This document shows, piece by piece, positions 34,880 through 43,705 of a DNA stretch of 64,000 nucleotides. The stretch comes from Dictyobacter kobayashii. Its GTDB lineage: Bacteria > Chloroflexota > Ktedonobacteria > Ktedonobacterales > Ktedonobacteraceae. Position numbers and translations under genes: made by a program. The notes below the pieces were generated by a model, which worked only from the letters and a program-made list of their open reading frames with translations, was not told the DNA's origin and ran no database searches. Within the stretch, counting starts at the first letter, position 1, and every line of letters begins with the position of its first letter. The stretch is taken from assembly GCF_003967555.1 (NCBI RefSeq), contig NZ_BIFS01000001.1, positions 5,642,001 to 5,706,000 of the forward strand. Reading direction: 5' to 3'.

Positions 34880-35371
34880 ATGAGCGATCAAAATTTGTCG
34901 TTGAGTAGCTATTATCGCGGCTGGGATGTGTATCAGCAACATCTGGTGAAGATGATAGGGTCGCTGTCGATGGAGCAGTTGGGATTGCGGGCCGCGCCAC
35001 ATATGTGGTCGGTGGGTATGGTGGCTACGCATATCGTGGCGACGCGTGTTGGCTGGTTTCACTATTGGATGGGTGAGGGTGGTCCAGAGATTGCTGCTTT
35101 AGGTGCCTGGGATGATAGTATGGAGCCACTACGCCCGGCTTCTGAGCTGGTCGCGGGTCTGGAAAGTAGCTGGCAGGTGATTTGGTCGGCGCTGGAGCGT
35201 TGGAAGACGGAGGATCTGGCTCAGACCTTTGCTGATCCACATCGTCGGCCTGATCGGCCTGCCCTTTCGCGGCAGTGGATTATCTGGCATGTTTTGGAGC
35301 ATGATATGCATCATGGTGGGGAGATTTCTCTCGCCCTTGGTATGCATGGCGTGCCTGCCATCGATCTTTAA
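34880..35371 (+). CDS. DinB-family protein (paralogue of 17494)
   Basis: A 163-residue DinB fold: SVGMVATHIVATRVGWFHYW with the first metal His, then WIIWHVLEHDMHHGGEISLA with the C-terminal His pair. Near identity of layout with the gene at 17494 (SYYRGWDVYQQHL start, GMHGVPAIDL end) shows duplication. A strong terminator follows. Confidence 0.8.
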   Translation: MSDQNLSLSSYYRGWDVYQQHLVKMIGSLSMEQLGLRAAPHMWSVGMVATHIVATRVGWFHYWMGEGGPEIAALGAWDDSMEPLRPASELVAGLESSWQVIWSALERWKTEDLAQTFADPHRRPDRPALSRQWIIWHVLEHDMHHGGEISLALGMHGVPAIDL

Positions 35372-35381
35372 AAGAGGGCGG

Positions 35382-35416
35382 ATGACTCCCATAACTATGG
35401 GAGTCATGTTGTTTTT
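35382..35416 (+). terminator. Rho-independent terminator of the DinB gene
   Basis: 12-bp perfect stem ATGACTCCCATA / TATGGGAGTCAT with a two-base loop, then GTTGTTTTTT. Confidence 0.85.
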
Positions 35417-35421
35417 TGTGG

Positions 35422-35495
35422 GCGTGCGCTGGCGCGCCCGAAACTTTTATATTAATTGCAGAAAATGCGCTTTGCGCATTTTCTGCAATTAATAT
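35422..35495. repeat. 19-mer plus 22-bp-arm palindrome
   Basis: GCGTGCGCTGGCGCGCCCG (35422-35440), eight bases, then a palindrome with perfect 22-bp arms (35449-35470 and 35474-35495) and a TTT loop. The same 19-mer, inverted, accompanies another 22-bp-arm palindrome of different sequence at 51629-51707. Confidence 0.75.
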
Positions 35496-35607
35496 GGGTA
35501 GGAAAGTCAGAGATGGGTAGGAAAGTCAGAGATGGGTAGGAAAGTCAGAGATGGGTAGGAAAGGCAGAGATGGGTAGGAAAGGCAGAGATGGGTAGGAAA
35601 GGCAGAG
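35494..35607 (+). repeat. Six 19-bp tandem repeats
   Basis: ATGGGTAGGAAAGTCAGAG, three copies with T and three with G at position 14, head to tail without spacers, then a partial unit. The T-to-G switch divides the array into two blocks, a sign of stepwise expansion. Confidence 0.85.
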
Positions 35608-35628
35608 ATGGGTATGGAGGGGTGTGCA

Positions 35629-35690
35629 GCACGAAAAAGCCCTGCTTTTTACGCAGGGCTTTTTCGTGCGTTTGTTTTATTTTTTTGTGT
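35629..35690. terminator. Strong bidirectional terminator
   Basis: 17-bp arms GCACGAAAAAGCCCTGC / GCAGGGCTTTTTCGTGC (35629-35645 and 35653-35669) with T-rich sequence after. It overlaps the stop codon side of the convergent alpha/beta hydrolase gene (TAA at 35679-35677). Confidence 0.8.
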
Positions 35691-36693
35691 GGTGGAGGGG
35701 TTGGGAGGAGGTTAGGGGGTGGAGGGATTGGGGGGTGGTGTGTAGGAATGTTTGGATGTGGGCGGTGGTTTGGGCTGGTAGTTCGAGTTCGAAGTTGGTG
35801 CGGGCGCGTTTGATGATGGTGAGGGGGATGTTGGGGTTGAGGGCTGCGAGGCGCTGGCCCGTCTGGCGGCCGGTGGTTCTTTCCTGACTGCCCCAGAGTA
35901 TGATGGCGGGGACGGGGAGGTTGCGGATGTAGGGGGTGATGTCGTAGCGTAGGGCGTCGGAGAGGAAGGGTAGGACGGAGTAGGCGGCATTAGGTCGACG
36001 GGATGAATAGAGAAAGCCAGCGACGATCTGACGGCTGACGGCTTTGGAGTCGTAGAAGCCTTCGGATTCTAGCCAGGAGCGCAGGATGAAGCGGCGGTGG
36101 AAGAGGGTGCGATAGAAGAGCAGGTTGAGTGGTTCTGTGCGCGCGAGGAGGGAGAGGATGTGGCCTGGTACGAATTTGACATCGTCTTTGCCACCGGTGG
36201 GTGTCATGAGGATCAGGGAGGCGACGCGTTCGGGGGTGGCGTGGGCGCAGGCAGCGGCAAAGCCGGCGGCGAGCGATTGGGCGACGATATGGGTGGGCTG
36301 ATCGATGTGTTGCAGCAGCGCGTTGAGTTGCGCGACATAATCGGGGAAGAGCAGGTAGCGGCGTGGATGCTCTGAGAGGCCCCAGCCGACCCAGTCGGGG
36401 ACGATCACGCGGTACTGGCCAGTGAAGGCCGGCGCTACTTTGCTCCATGTCCAGGAGGAGGCCCCGGCACCAATGCCGTGCAGGAAGATAAGGGGTTGGC
36501 CTGTGCCTGCCTCGTAGTAATTTAGCTTGCCTACGGGCGTCTTGAGGGAGCGCCTGCTGAAGCCATGAATGGTGTAATCAACGGTTGGATCGTCTAGCTT
36601 CCCTTCTCGCAGAGCCGAGAAGAGGCCTGTGAGGGCGGCCAGGCCAGCTAGCATTATCCAGGTCCGTTTTTTATGAAAGTTAATAATTGTCAT
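35677..36693 (-). CDS. Membrane-anchored alpha/beta hydrolase
   Basis: A 338-residue protein with an N-terminal membrane anchor (TWIMLAGLAALTGLFSAL). Oxyanion motif PLIFLHGIGAGASSW and nucleophile elbow IVAQSLAAGFAAA, where AQSLA replaces the usual GxSxG. WGSQERTTG marks the acid region, but no usual His follows near the Pro-rich C-terminus, so the triad is uncertain. Substrate unknown. A GTTAT-N6-ATAAC palindrome upstream ties it to the TetR gene next door. Confidence 0.75.
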   Translation of the reverse strand: MTIINFHKKRTWIMLAGLAALTGLFSALREGKLDDPTVDYTIHGFSRRSLKTPVGKLNYYEAGTGQPLIFLHGIGAGASSWTWSKVAPAFTGQYRVIVPDWVGWGLSEHPRRYLLFPDYVAQLNALLQHIDQPTHIVAQSLAAGFAAACAHATPERVASLILMTPTGGKDDVKFVPGHILSLLARTEPLNLLFYRTLFHRRFILRSWLESEGFYDSKAVSRQIVAGFLYSSRRPNAAYSVLPFLSDALRYDITPYIRNLPVPAIILWGSQERTTGRQTGQRLAALNPNIPLTIIKRARTNFELELPAQTTAHIQTFLHTTPQSLHPLTSSQPLHHTKK

Positions 36694-36734
36694 AGTTATT
36701 TATCCTCAAACAACAAGATTATAATGAACTTGTG

Positions 36735-36750
36735 GTTATAGCTTGATAAC
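36735..36750. promoter_or_regulatory. Operator upstream of the alpha/beta hydrolase
   Basis: GTTAT-AGCTTG-ATAAC, with outer TGT/ACA also paired. Same 5-6-5 layout as the site in front of the TetR gene at 37442. Confidence 0.65.
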
Positions 36751-36767
36751 TACAAGACAAAAAAGAA

Positions 36768-37421
36768 CTAGAGCGGATCGAGCCGTTCTTGCCGCTGCGC
36801 CATACCATATAAGGATAGCTGGACGATCAGGCGGGCCTGCTCAGTCTTACTGCGGCGAGGCTCCGCGGCCATATCCTGAAATGATTGGGCTGTAAACAGA
36901 TCAATAATGTTCAGGAAGAGCAGGGCGGCCATCTGTGGACTGACGCTGTCCTGTCCTGGTAAACGCATCAGTCCCTGGCGCATTCCCTCCTCAAAGAGAG
37001 CGGCAATAGGCTGGACCAGGCCATCGACAAAGGCGTGTTCGAGTATATGTTGTCTATCTTGCGAGAGCTCGGTGCTCATATCGTGCGTCATCATACCTAT
37101 ATCGTGTCGTGTGTTATTGAGCAGGTAGAGGGCCGTAAGGCGCAAGCGCTCAGGGATGGGTGCTTCGCGCTGCACGATGCGCTCAAGGGCTGTTTTGACC
37201 TGCGCCACTTCGCCAAGCAGCATAGACACATAGAGGTCTTGCTTATCTCCGAAGTGTTTATAGAGCGCGGGCTGCGTGATGCCACAGGCCTCGGCAATTT
37301 GCCGCGTTGTCACCGCTCGATAGCCGTGGGCCGCGAACAAGTGCTGGGCCGCCTGCAGGATCTGTCGACGTGTCTCGCCGGCCTCCCGTGGCTCGCCTTT
37401 TTTGCGTGCATCCTGTGACAT
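36768..37421 (-). CDS. TetR-family regulator of the alpha/beta hydrolase
   Basis: A 217-residue repressor. HTH: ILQAAQHLFAAHGYRAVTTR and IAEACGITQPALYKHFGDKQ. The ligand domain has no known signature. The hydrolase gene lies 74 bases downstream on the same strand, with its own operator in the gap, so both promoters are probably repressed by this protein. Confidence 0.85.
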   Translation of the reverse strand: MSQDARKKGEPREAGETRRQILQAAQHLFAAHGYRAVTTRQIAEACGITQPALYKHFGDKQDLYVSMLLGEVAQVKTALERIVQREAPIPERLRLTALYLLNNTRHDIGMMTHDMSTELSQDRQHILEHAFVDGLVQPIAALFEEGMRQGLMRLPGQDSVSPQMAALLFLNIIDLFTAQSFQDMAAEPRRSKTEQARLIVQLSLYGMAQRQERLDPL

Positions 37422-37441
37422 GGCCGCTCCTGTCTAATAAG

Positions 37442-37457
37442 GTTATCAGCTAATAAC
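37442..37457. promoter_or_regulatory. TetR autoregulatory operator
   Basis: GTTAT-CAGCTA-ATAAC, 20 bases upstream of the TetR start codon; arms identical to the site at 36735. Confidence 0.65.
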
Positions 37458-37505
37458 TCACTATAAAATAATCAGAGGGAAGATGTCAAGGAGTGAAAGA
37501 TGATG

Positions 37506-37545
37506 ATGGGGCCATAGGCGGTCTGCAATGCCCGCTTATGGCCCC
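37506..37545 (-). terminator. Terminator of the second P450 gene
   Basis: GGGGCCATAGGCGG and CCGCTTATGGCCCC form a 14-bp stem with one mismatch, beginning just beyond the P450 stop at 37549. Confidence 0.6.
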
Positions 37546-37548
37546 TTA

Positions 37549-38766
37549 TCAACTAGAAGGATACGGGAGGGTTTCCAGGCCGCGCAGGATGAAGCCGCCG
37601 CGCCAGCGAATTTGTGCGGGGTTGGTGTTCAGGCGCAGGTTGGGCATGCGTTGGACGAGGGTGTTGATAGCAATCTGCCCTTCAAGGCGGCTCAATGGAG
37701 CACCCAGGCAATAATGCGCACCCAGGCCGAATGCCAGGTGTCGGTTGTTCTCGCGCGTGATGTCCAGCACATCAGGATGCTCAAAGTAGTTTGGATCACG
37801 GTTAGCCGAGCCGATCACGGCCAGTACCAGTTCACCACGCGGGATGGTCGTGCCAGCAACCGTGATATCTTCACGTGCATAGCGCTCGGTGGCCATTTCA
37901 ACCGGGCAGACAAAGCGCAGCAACTCTTCAATCGCAGGCTTGATGGTTTCCGGCTGATTACGCAGCTTTTCCAACTGGTCGGGATGTTCTAACAGCGTTA
38001 ATGAGCCACTGCCAATCAGGTTGACGGTAGTTTCGTGGCCTGCGACCAGCAGCAGAAAGATCATCGCCAGCACCTCATCTTCGCTCAGCTGATCGCTACC
38101 ATCTTTAGCCTGGACCAGGGCCGTGATCAGGTCATCCTGGGGATGTGCGCGCCTCTCACGGGTGAGTTTCTTCAAGTAGCCCATAAAGCGCATGATGGTG
38201 GGAATGAGGGCCAGTAAGTTCGTGTTGTTGCCAGTGGCAAGAAATGCCTTTGTCCAACGATGAAACTTAGGATTATCTTCAGCCGGGACCCCTAAGATGC
38301 GTCCAATCATAGTAAGCGGCAGCGGCAGCGCGAAATCAGCAATCAGGTCCATGCCACCCTGTGGCTCGGCCGCATCCAACAGCTGATTGGTTAAAGTCTG
38401 GACCTGGTCGCGCATCTGCTCGATCAGGCGTGGCGTAAAGGCCTTGTGGACGAGTGCCCGCAGGCGGGTGTGGTCAGGGCTGTCCAGGTCAAGCATATTT
38501 TGCTCAAGCGACTTGAACATCGGAGGAATCCAGGGCATCTTCTTTAGCTGCTCCGGCGTCATGGCATTGCGGCGATTTTTGGCGAAGCGCGGATCTTTCA
38601 AGGTATCGCGCACATCGTCATAGCGTGTAATCAGCCAGGCCCGGCGCTTGATGGGTTTGGGCATGGTCACCGGGAAAACAGGCGCCTCGGCCCGTAGTTG
38701 AGCATAAAATGGAAACGGATTGGCTTTGAATTGTGCGCTGGTCACATCAACCTGTGTAATCGTCAT
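37549..38766 (-). CDS. Cytochrome P450 (CYP107-like bacterial class)
   Basis: A 405-residue soluble bacterial P450. LLVAGHETTVN (239-249) is the I-helix, EELLR (280-284) the ExxR helix, and AFGLGAHYCLGAPLSRLE (345-362) the heme loop with Cys353 as ligand. SPDHTRLRALVHKAFTP is the C-helix motif that meets the heme. These enzymes take electrons from ferredoxins and oxidise steroids, macrolides or xenobiotics. Probably cotranscribed with the TetR gene 111 bases upstream. Confidence 0.9.
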   Translation of the reverse strand: MTITQVDVTSAQFKANPFPFYAQLRAEAPVFPVTMPKPIKRRAWLITRYDDVRDTLKDPRFAKNRRNAMTPEQLKKMPWIPPMFKSLEQNMLDLDSPDHTRLRALVHKAFTPRLIEQMRDQVQTLTNQLLDAAEPQGGMDLIADFALPLPLTMIGRILGVPAEDNPKFHRWTKAFLATGNNTNLLALIPTIMRFMGYLKKLTRERRAHPQDDLITALVQAKDGSDQLSEDEVLAMIFLLLVAGHETTVNLIGSGSLTLLEHPDQLEKLRNQPETIKPAIEELLRFVCPVEMATERYAREDITVAGTTIPRGELVLAVIGSANRDPNYFEHPDVLDITRENNRHLAFGLGAHYCLGAPLSRLEGQIAINTLVQRMPNLRLNTNPAQIRWRGGFILRGLETLPYPSS

Positions 38767-38877
38767 GATTTTGTACCCCCTGGTGTTTTCTCACCACACC
38801 TATTTGACCTTACAGATATAGTAGAAGCAAGGCACATGGCTACAAAGAGCATACTTTCATGATCCGCTCGGTGGATA

Positions 38878-39489
38878 CTACAATAGCCCATCCATAATCA
38901 GGTCAGTTAGAAAAGCTGGCAGTTCATCCCATTGCGCCTCCAGGGGCTGGTCACCCATGAGGCGCTCCACAATCAGGCCAAGCACCATCCCAGAGATGGC
39001 CCGCATGGTCAGGCTGATATTGATCGGTTTGACGATATGTTGTGCCGCCCACTGCTGGAAGTATTCTTCGGCCACAGCAAAAGTCGGTGCAAGGATCTGC
39101 TGGTTGAAAAGCTCGCGCAGTTCTTTATTGACCATACACTCCGCAATAACGACCCTGAGCACCTCAAAGTTATCATTCTGCAGGAACGTCAAACGGTGGC
39201 GCAGGTAGGTGCGCATAAAAGCGCGAAAGTCCCCGGTCGTAAACTGCGAAAGATCTTCGGCCCGTCGGTCTGTCTCATTCAAGCGATCGAAAATGCCGAG
39301 CATCAAGGCTGTCTTGTTCTCGAAGTAGTTGTAGATAGTGCCGTCCGCGATGCCCGCCGTCCTGGCAATATCCTTGATCGTCGTTGGATGAAAGCCTTTG
39401 TCCGCGAACACCTTTGTCGCGGCATCCAGAATCTGGTTGCGGCGCGCAGCGATGAGTTGTGCCTGGATAGGATCGGGTGGTGTTGTCAT
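38878..39489 (-). CDS. TetR-family regulator upstream of P450
   Basis: A 203-residue repressor (FadR/AcrR type). HTH: ILDAATKVFADKGFHPTTIK and IARTAGIADGTIYNYFENKT. ATG at 39487-39489 with GGGAGA upstream. The TGAATGA-type palindromes in front suit autoregulation, and the P450 gene downstream would be controlled with it. Confidence 0.85.
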   Translation of the reverse strand: MTTPPDPIQAQLIAARRNQILDAATKVFADKGFHPTTIKDIARTAGIADGTIYNYFENKTALMLGIFDRLNETDRRAEDLSQFTTGDFRAFMRTYLRHRLTFLQNDNFEVLRVVIAECMVNKELRELFNQQILAPTFAVAEEYFQQWAAQHIVKPINISLTMRAISGMVLGLIVERLMGDQPLEAQWDELPAFLTDLIMDGLL

Positions 39490-39522
39490 TTTCTCTCCCT
39501 GATGAATGATTGCTCGTTCACT

Positions 39523-39575
39523 TGAATGAATCGTCATTCAGCATAAATGAATATGTATTCATTATGCTGAATTTA
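39523..39575. promoter_or_regulatory. TetR operators upstream of the TetR/P450 unit
   Basis: Two palindromes: TGAATGA-ATCG-TCATTCA (39523-39540) and AATGAATA-TG-TATTCATT (39546-39563); the second extends outward as CAGCAT / ATGCTG with one bulged base. Both share the TGAAT/ATTCA word, the usual operator form of this TetR group. Confidence 0.65.
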
Positions 39576-39792
39576 GCGCCCAATGTCAAGGCAACTGAAA
39601 AAGAGGACAGGCTTCAATATTCATTGAGGGAGAGTATAAGCGGCCCTGATGATGTAGAAAACAGGTTGTGATGTAAATGAGAGGCCAGCGCTGACAATGA
39701 TAGTGTCAATGTGATGCGCATGCTATACGCTTTTAGCGGGTATGAAAAGTTGAGTCATCCTGCTTGCGAGCAGTCGGAAAGGTGAAAATGCT

Positions 39793-40293
39793 ATGAATAC
39801 ATTAATAATTTACGATTCAATGTATGGCAATACTGAGAAGATTGCTTATGCCATGGCTGATGGCATTACAGGTGATGTGAAAGTACAGAGTGTAGTAGAT
39901 GTGAACGCTGCTGAATTCAGCGTACCGGATCTCCTGATTGTAGGCTCGCCGGTCCATGGTGGTAGACCTACCGTTGCCATTGAGGAGTTTTTAAAGCAAC
40001 TGCCTGCCGATGCACTCAAAGGTATAAGTGTTGCTGCGTTTGATACGCGCTTCTCAGCTGAAGATCACGGGATCGGAATACGCCTATTGATAAGTATTAT
40101 CCACTATGCGGCCGGGCGGATCGCAAAAGTTTTAACGCGGAAAGGCGGCAGGCTGATCGCAGAACCCGAGGGCTTTATTGTTGAGGATAAAGAAGGACCC
40201 TTGCAGCATGGAGAGCTTGAGCGAGCGACCAGCTGGGCAAAAGAGTTGTGTGCGCAGAAAGAGTCTTTAATAGATAATCCATCGCTGGTATAA
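39793..40293 (+). CDS. Flavodoxin-domain protein
   Basis: A 166-residue protein. NTLIIYDSMYGNTEKIAYAM is the FMN phosphate loop; DLLIVGSPVHGGRPT and VAAFDTRFSAEDHG are the two isoalloxazine loops. It may be an electron carrier, for instance for the P450s nearby, or a menaquinone-linked reductase; neither is shown. No transmembrane segment. Confidence 0.8.
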   Translation: MNTLIIYDSMYGNTEKIAYAMADGITGDVKVQSVVDVNAAEFSVPDLLIVGSPVHGGRPTVAIEEFLKQLPADALKGISVAAFDTRFSAEDHGIGIRLLISIIHYAAGRIAKVLTRKGGRLIAEPEGFIVEDKEGPLQHGELERATSWAKELCAQKESLIDNPSLV

Positions 40294-40538
40294 AAATCTG
40301 TTCTCGCGGGCTGGCATGGATATGTTTCCTTGGCGAAGTTTAAAAGGGAGCGGCTTATTGTCGATCCCTTATTATTTGTACAGTGCTATATCATCAAGCT
40401 CAAGTGAATAATCTTTGGTGGGCATGACTTTTCTCCATAGTATCTTAATGCATATGCTATTTTTGCTAAAGAAATTATAGCATGTTTTGCCTGAAGACAA
40501 TATATACTTCTCTTAACACTATTTTAGGAGGATTACTT
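40294..40538. other. Intergenic region
   Basis: No gene seen. AT-rich end near 40440-40500, consistent with the promoter of the isochorismatase-like gene. Confidence 0.4.
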
Positions 40539-41000
40539 ATGGTTCTTTCACTGGTTAATGCAGCTTTACTCATTATTGATGTGCAACAGGGATTTGATGA
40601 TCCATACTGGGGCAGACGCAATAATCCGCAGGCAGAAGCTAATATTGTGCGCCTGCTACAAGCCTGGCGCGCTCAACAATGGCCGATCATCCATGTCCAA
40701 CATCAGTCACGCCTTACTGCTTCACCCTTGCATCCTACAAATCCAGGCTATGCCTTGAAGGAGCAAGTACAGCCAGGGGAAACACTGATTACCAAACAAG
40801 TGAACAGTGCTTTTATCGGGACGCCGCTTGAAGAGTTGCTGCGAGAGCGACAGATCACGACACTTGTGATAGGAGGATTAACGACCAACCATTGTGTTGA
40901 AACTACCACTCGCATGGCGGGCAATCTGGGTGTGTGGAGATGGTTATCGCTGATTAGAAGAGCAAAAGCACCTGCAAGGTCAATACTTTTCATTGAGGAA
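40539..41000 (+). pseudogene. Isochorismatase-family cysteine hydrolase, 3' part lost next to a repeat
   Basis: A good start (AGGAGGA seven bases before ATG). ALLIIDVQQGFDDPYWG carries the catalytic Asp, TKQVNSAFIGTPLEELL the Lys, and LVIGGLTTNHCVETTTRMAG the catalytic Cys with its usual neighbours. After GNLG the expected DATATF segment is missing; the frame then passes into noncoding DNA and the dispersed repeats at 41031. About 40-50 C-terminal residues of the fold are gone, so the enzyme is probably inactive. Confidence 0.7.
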
Positions 41001-41030
41001 CCAGGCTGGCAATCAAATGCAACAATAGCA

Positions 41031-41249
41031 ACGATCTGTACGTGCGGGGCTTGCCCCGCTTCCTCCCTCCCTGCTCGAAAAAGCGACAATAAACGCGATT
41101 TCCAGATGTATAGCATTATTATTGTTAATTTTTCATGCGAGAACGGATTAAGCGGGGGCAAGCCCCGCACGTACAGGTCGTTGTTATTTATGATTTTTCG
41201 AGCAGGTAGGGAGGAAGCGGGGGCAAGCCCCGCACGTACAGGTCGTTGC
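41031..41249. repeat. Three dispersed-repeat copies, one inverted
   Basis: An inverted copy (ACGATCTGTACGTGCGGGG..., 41031-41070) faces a direct copy (GGATTAAGCGGGGGCAAGCC, 41144 onward), and a second direct copy follows at 41214-41249. The inverted/direct pair copies the arrangement at 10247-10409 and shares with it the inner sequence ATTATTATTGTT and ACGGATTAAGCGGGGGC. Confidence 0.75.
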
Positions 41250-41363
41250 TTTAACGGCGGCGCTTTCTATTCTTTTTTGGAGCGCGATTTGCGGAAAGAA
41301 TTTTAGGTTTATTTGGATAAATACTTATATTTGTTGATTTTTGTTGGTTTGAATGTATTTATG

Positions 41364-41392
41364 TTGACAATTGCGGGATTTAGATGTATAGT
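41364..41392 (+). promoter_or_regulatory. Vegetative-type promoter in front of the phage cassette
   Basis: TTGACA (41364-41369), 17-base spacer, TATAGT (41387-41392). The inverted repeat GTAGTA-N9-TACTAC (41400-41420) follows at the expected transcript start and could be an operator. No phage-type promoter was recognised. The leader of about 180 bases contains a 12-bp stem (41510-41521 with 41541-41552). Confidence 0.6.
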
Positions 41393-41589
41393 TCGTAGCG
41401 TAGTAGTTGGCCTGTACTACTGGTGGTGTTGGAGCTGTCCCCGGCCCCTTTCGCCGTGGTCCCCTTTGATCTCTTCGCAAGGTGACAGGCCACTTGCTTG
41501 TTTAACCTCGAAGATTGGTACGGTATACAACAGATTCTGCGTATCAATCTTCTTCCCCCGGTTTAGTAGAGGATGAGGAGTTTTTTTAT

Positions 41590-41853
41590 ATGGCTGACGT
41601 TGTACATAGTAATTCTCAACATGGAGGGCGCCACTGCGCGTATTGTGGGCAGAGCGTGGCCCCATTGTATCCCGTTGCTACCGCTGAAGTTGTGGCGGCC
41701 GGCGAGCCGAAGCGCCTGGTGTGCCATACCTGTCGCAGTCTTGGACGTGGGCGGGCGAACGCCGTGGCCAACAAGCCACCGGTGAGACAAGCAGAGTCGA
41801 AGACGCCGGTGGTGGCGAAGGCCAATGAGAAGCAACATAAGAATAAGAAGTAG
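41590..41853 (+). CDS. Small zinc-ribbon protein at the head of the phage cassette
   Basis: An 87-residue basic protein with two Cys pairs, CAYCGQ and CHTCRS, 28 residues apart, enough for one zinc ribbon; the C-terminus is Lys/Ala-rich. Function unknown. GAGGAG lies about 12 bases before the ATG. First gene after the promoter at 41364, 33 bases before the portal gene. Confidence 0.6.
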   Translation: MADVVHSNSQHGGRHCAYCGQSVAPLYPVATAEVVAAGEPKRLVCHTCRSLGRGRANAVANKPPVRQAESKTPVVAKANEKQHKNKK

Positions 41854-41886
41854 TGGTTGGGCTGCTGGTGAGGAGGTGATGTTGTT

Positions 41887-43637
41887 ATGAGTCGGCGTAG
41901 GAGCAGGCGGCAGCGCATAGCCGAGCAGGTGGATCTGGCCGGGCTGACGCAGGAAGATCTGACCTGGGGACGCAATGTATTGGGTGGAGAGGAGGATTAT
42001 TATTGGCGGCGGCTGAGCGACGATTTCGCTTTGAAGGATATCGTGCCCGCGACGTATCTGGAACTGCATAATCAGTGCTATGAGGCCTGGAACGCCAACC
42101 CGCTGGCGTCCGCGATCATTGAGATGACCACCAGTTTTGTGCTGGGCAAAGGGATCAGCATCGAGGCCAACCACAAGAAGGTGCAGCGCCTGCTGCAACA
42201 ATTCTGGCATGATCCGGCCAACCGCATGGATGAGCGCATCTATGATCTATGCCAGGAGCTGGCGCTGTATGGGGAGATCTTTGTGCGCTTCTTCGTCAAT
42301 CCCTATGATGGCAGCGTCAGGCTACGGCTGATTGATCCTTCGCTGATCGACCTGATCGAGACCGATCCGGAGGATGTCGAGACACCCTTACGTTTTCATC
42401 GGCGCCCGCTGGGACAGAATGTGTCGCAGCTGGTGAGTCCTGAGCAGCTTAGAATGCGAGTGGAGGCCGTAGATAGCGAGGGCGAGTGGTTCCAGGCCGG
42501 GACCGAGATGGTGCAATTCGCGATCAATAAGGTCTCCAATGCCAAGCGTGGGCGCTCGGACCTGGCGACGCTGCTACCCTGGCTGCGGCGCTATAAGGAC
42601 TGGTTGACGGATAGGGTGCGCATCAATAAATATAAAGGCGCCTTTCTGTGGGATGTGCAGCTGAGCGGCGCCGATAAGAAGACGATTGATCGCAAGCGCA
42701 TGGAGTATAGCTATCCACCCGAGCCGGGCAGCGTGCTCTTGCACAATGAGTCCGAGAAATGGACGGCGGTACAGCCAGCCATCAATGCCAATGATGCCCG
42801 CGAGGATGGCCGGGCGCTCAAGTTGATGATCGCGGTCGGTGCTGGCCTGCCCGAGCATTATCTGAGCGATGCCTCGCAGGGCAATCGAGCCACCGCCGCC
42901 GAGATGGGACTGCCTGCCCTGCTCAGATTCCAACGGCGGCAGAAGATCCTCAAATATATCGTGCGCACGATCCTGGATCGCGTGTTGCTGGAGGCCCGGC
43001 GCGCAGGGAAGCTGGGCACGTCCATCGACACCAGCTATGATGTGCTTTTCCCCGAGATCGATTGCGCCGACCACCAGACGCTGGCCAGTGCATGCAGAGC
43101 CTGGTCAATGCCCTCACGATAGCCAAAGAGCAGGGCTGGGTGAGCGATGAGACCGCCATGCGGCTGCTGTTCCAACTGGTCGATGTCGAGGTGGATGTGC
43201 ATGAGGAGCAGGCGAAGATCGGACAGGCACAGCAGGATGAGGGAGGGCCGCCGATGCCGCTCGATAATCGCAAAGTAGCGCACATCCAGAGTTTGCAGGC
43301 GCGCGCGCTGGCTGGGAGGCAGAAGACGGTCGTTTTCGTCTACCAGAGCGGTGGCAGCTATAGCTACCAGGCCATCAATGTCATCTTCCGTCCTCAGGCC
43401 AGCATCGAGCGCCAGATCCCCGCCAGGGATGGCCAGCCACCACGCCCCGTCTACGATACGCTTATGCTGGCCCCGCTCAGTACCTCATTTGTGGGCCTCG
43501 TCATGATCGCCGATACCGCGACCGCCACCGCCGCAGCCGTACAGGGTGCCAGAAAATACCAGCTCATCGAAGCGGTCCCGACTGGCATCGTTCCCGGTGG
43601 CACCCGCAGCTACGCCTACCTGCGCCGCCTCCTGTAG
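41887..43637 (+). pseudogene. Phage portal protein, one frameshift, with C-terminal extension
   Basis: Residues 1-400 are portal-like: LELHNQCYEAWNANPLASAI, FVLGKGISIEANHKKVQ, MIAVGAGLPEHYLSDASQGN (the typical GxPxxxL segment). The frame is lost at about 43096 (DHQTLASA) and resumes MQSLVNALTIAKEQGWVSDE, the portal's last helix, through DVHEEQAKIGQ. The same frame then continues about 120 residues (KTVVFVYQSGGSYSYQ, TSFVGLVMIAD) to 43637, resembling a small head-completion or adaptor domain. An ATG at 43254 could start that part separately. GGAGGTGA precedes the start. Confidence 0.75.
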
Positions 43638-43705
43638 AGGTCAGGGCGCCCACAACCTCAACGCAGACCTGACGCCTTATAAACAAGAGAAAGAAAGGGA
43701 GCTTT

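Noticed and set aside
39692..39708. TGACA-N7-TGTCA operator before the flavodoxin gene
   Set aside because: The arms are only five bases and no regulator or second site matches it; likely chance.
40982..41306. Extended C-terminus of the isochorismatase-like gene
   Set aside because: The frame runs through dispersed repeats, giving low-complexity CGACPASS-type peptide seen at other repeat copies; not a real domain.
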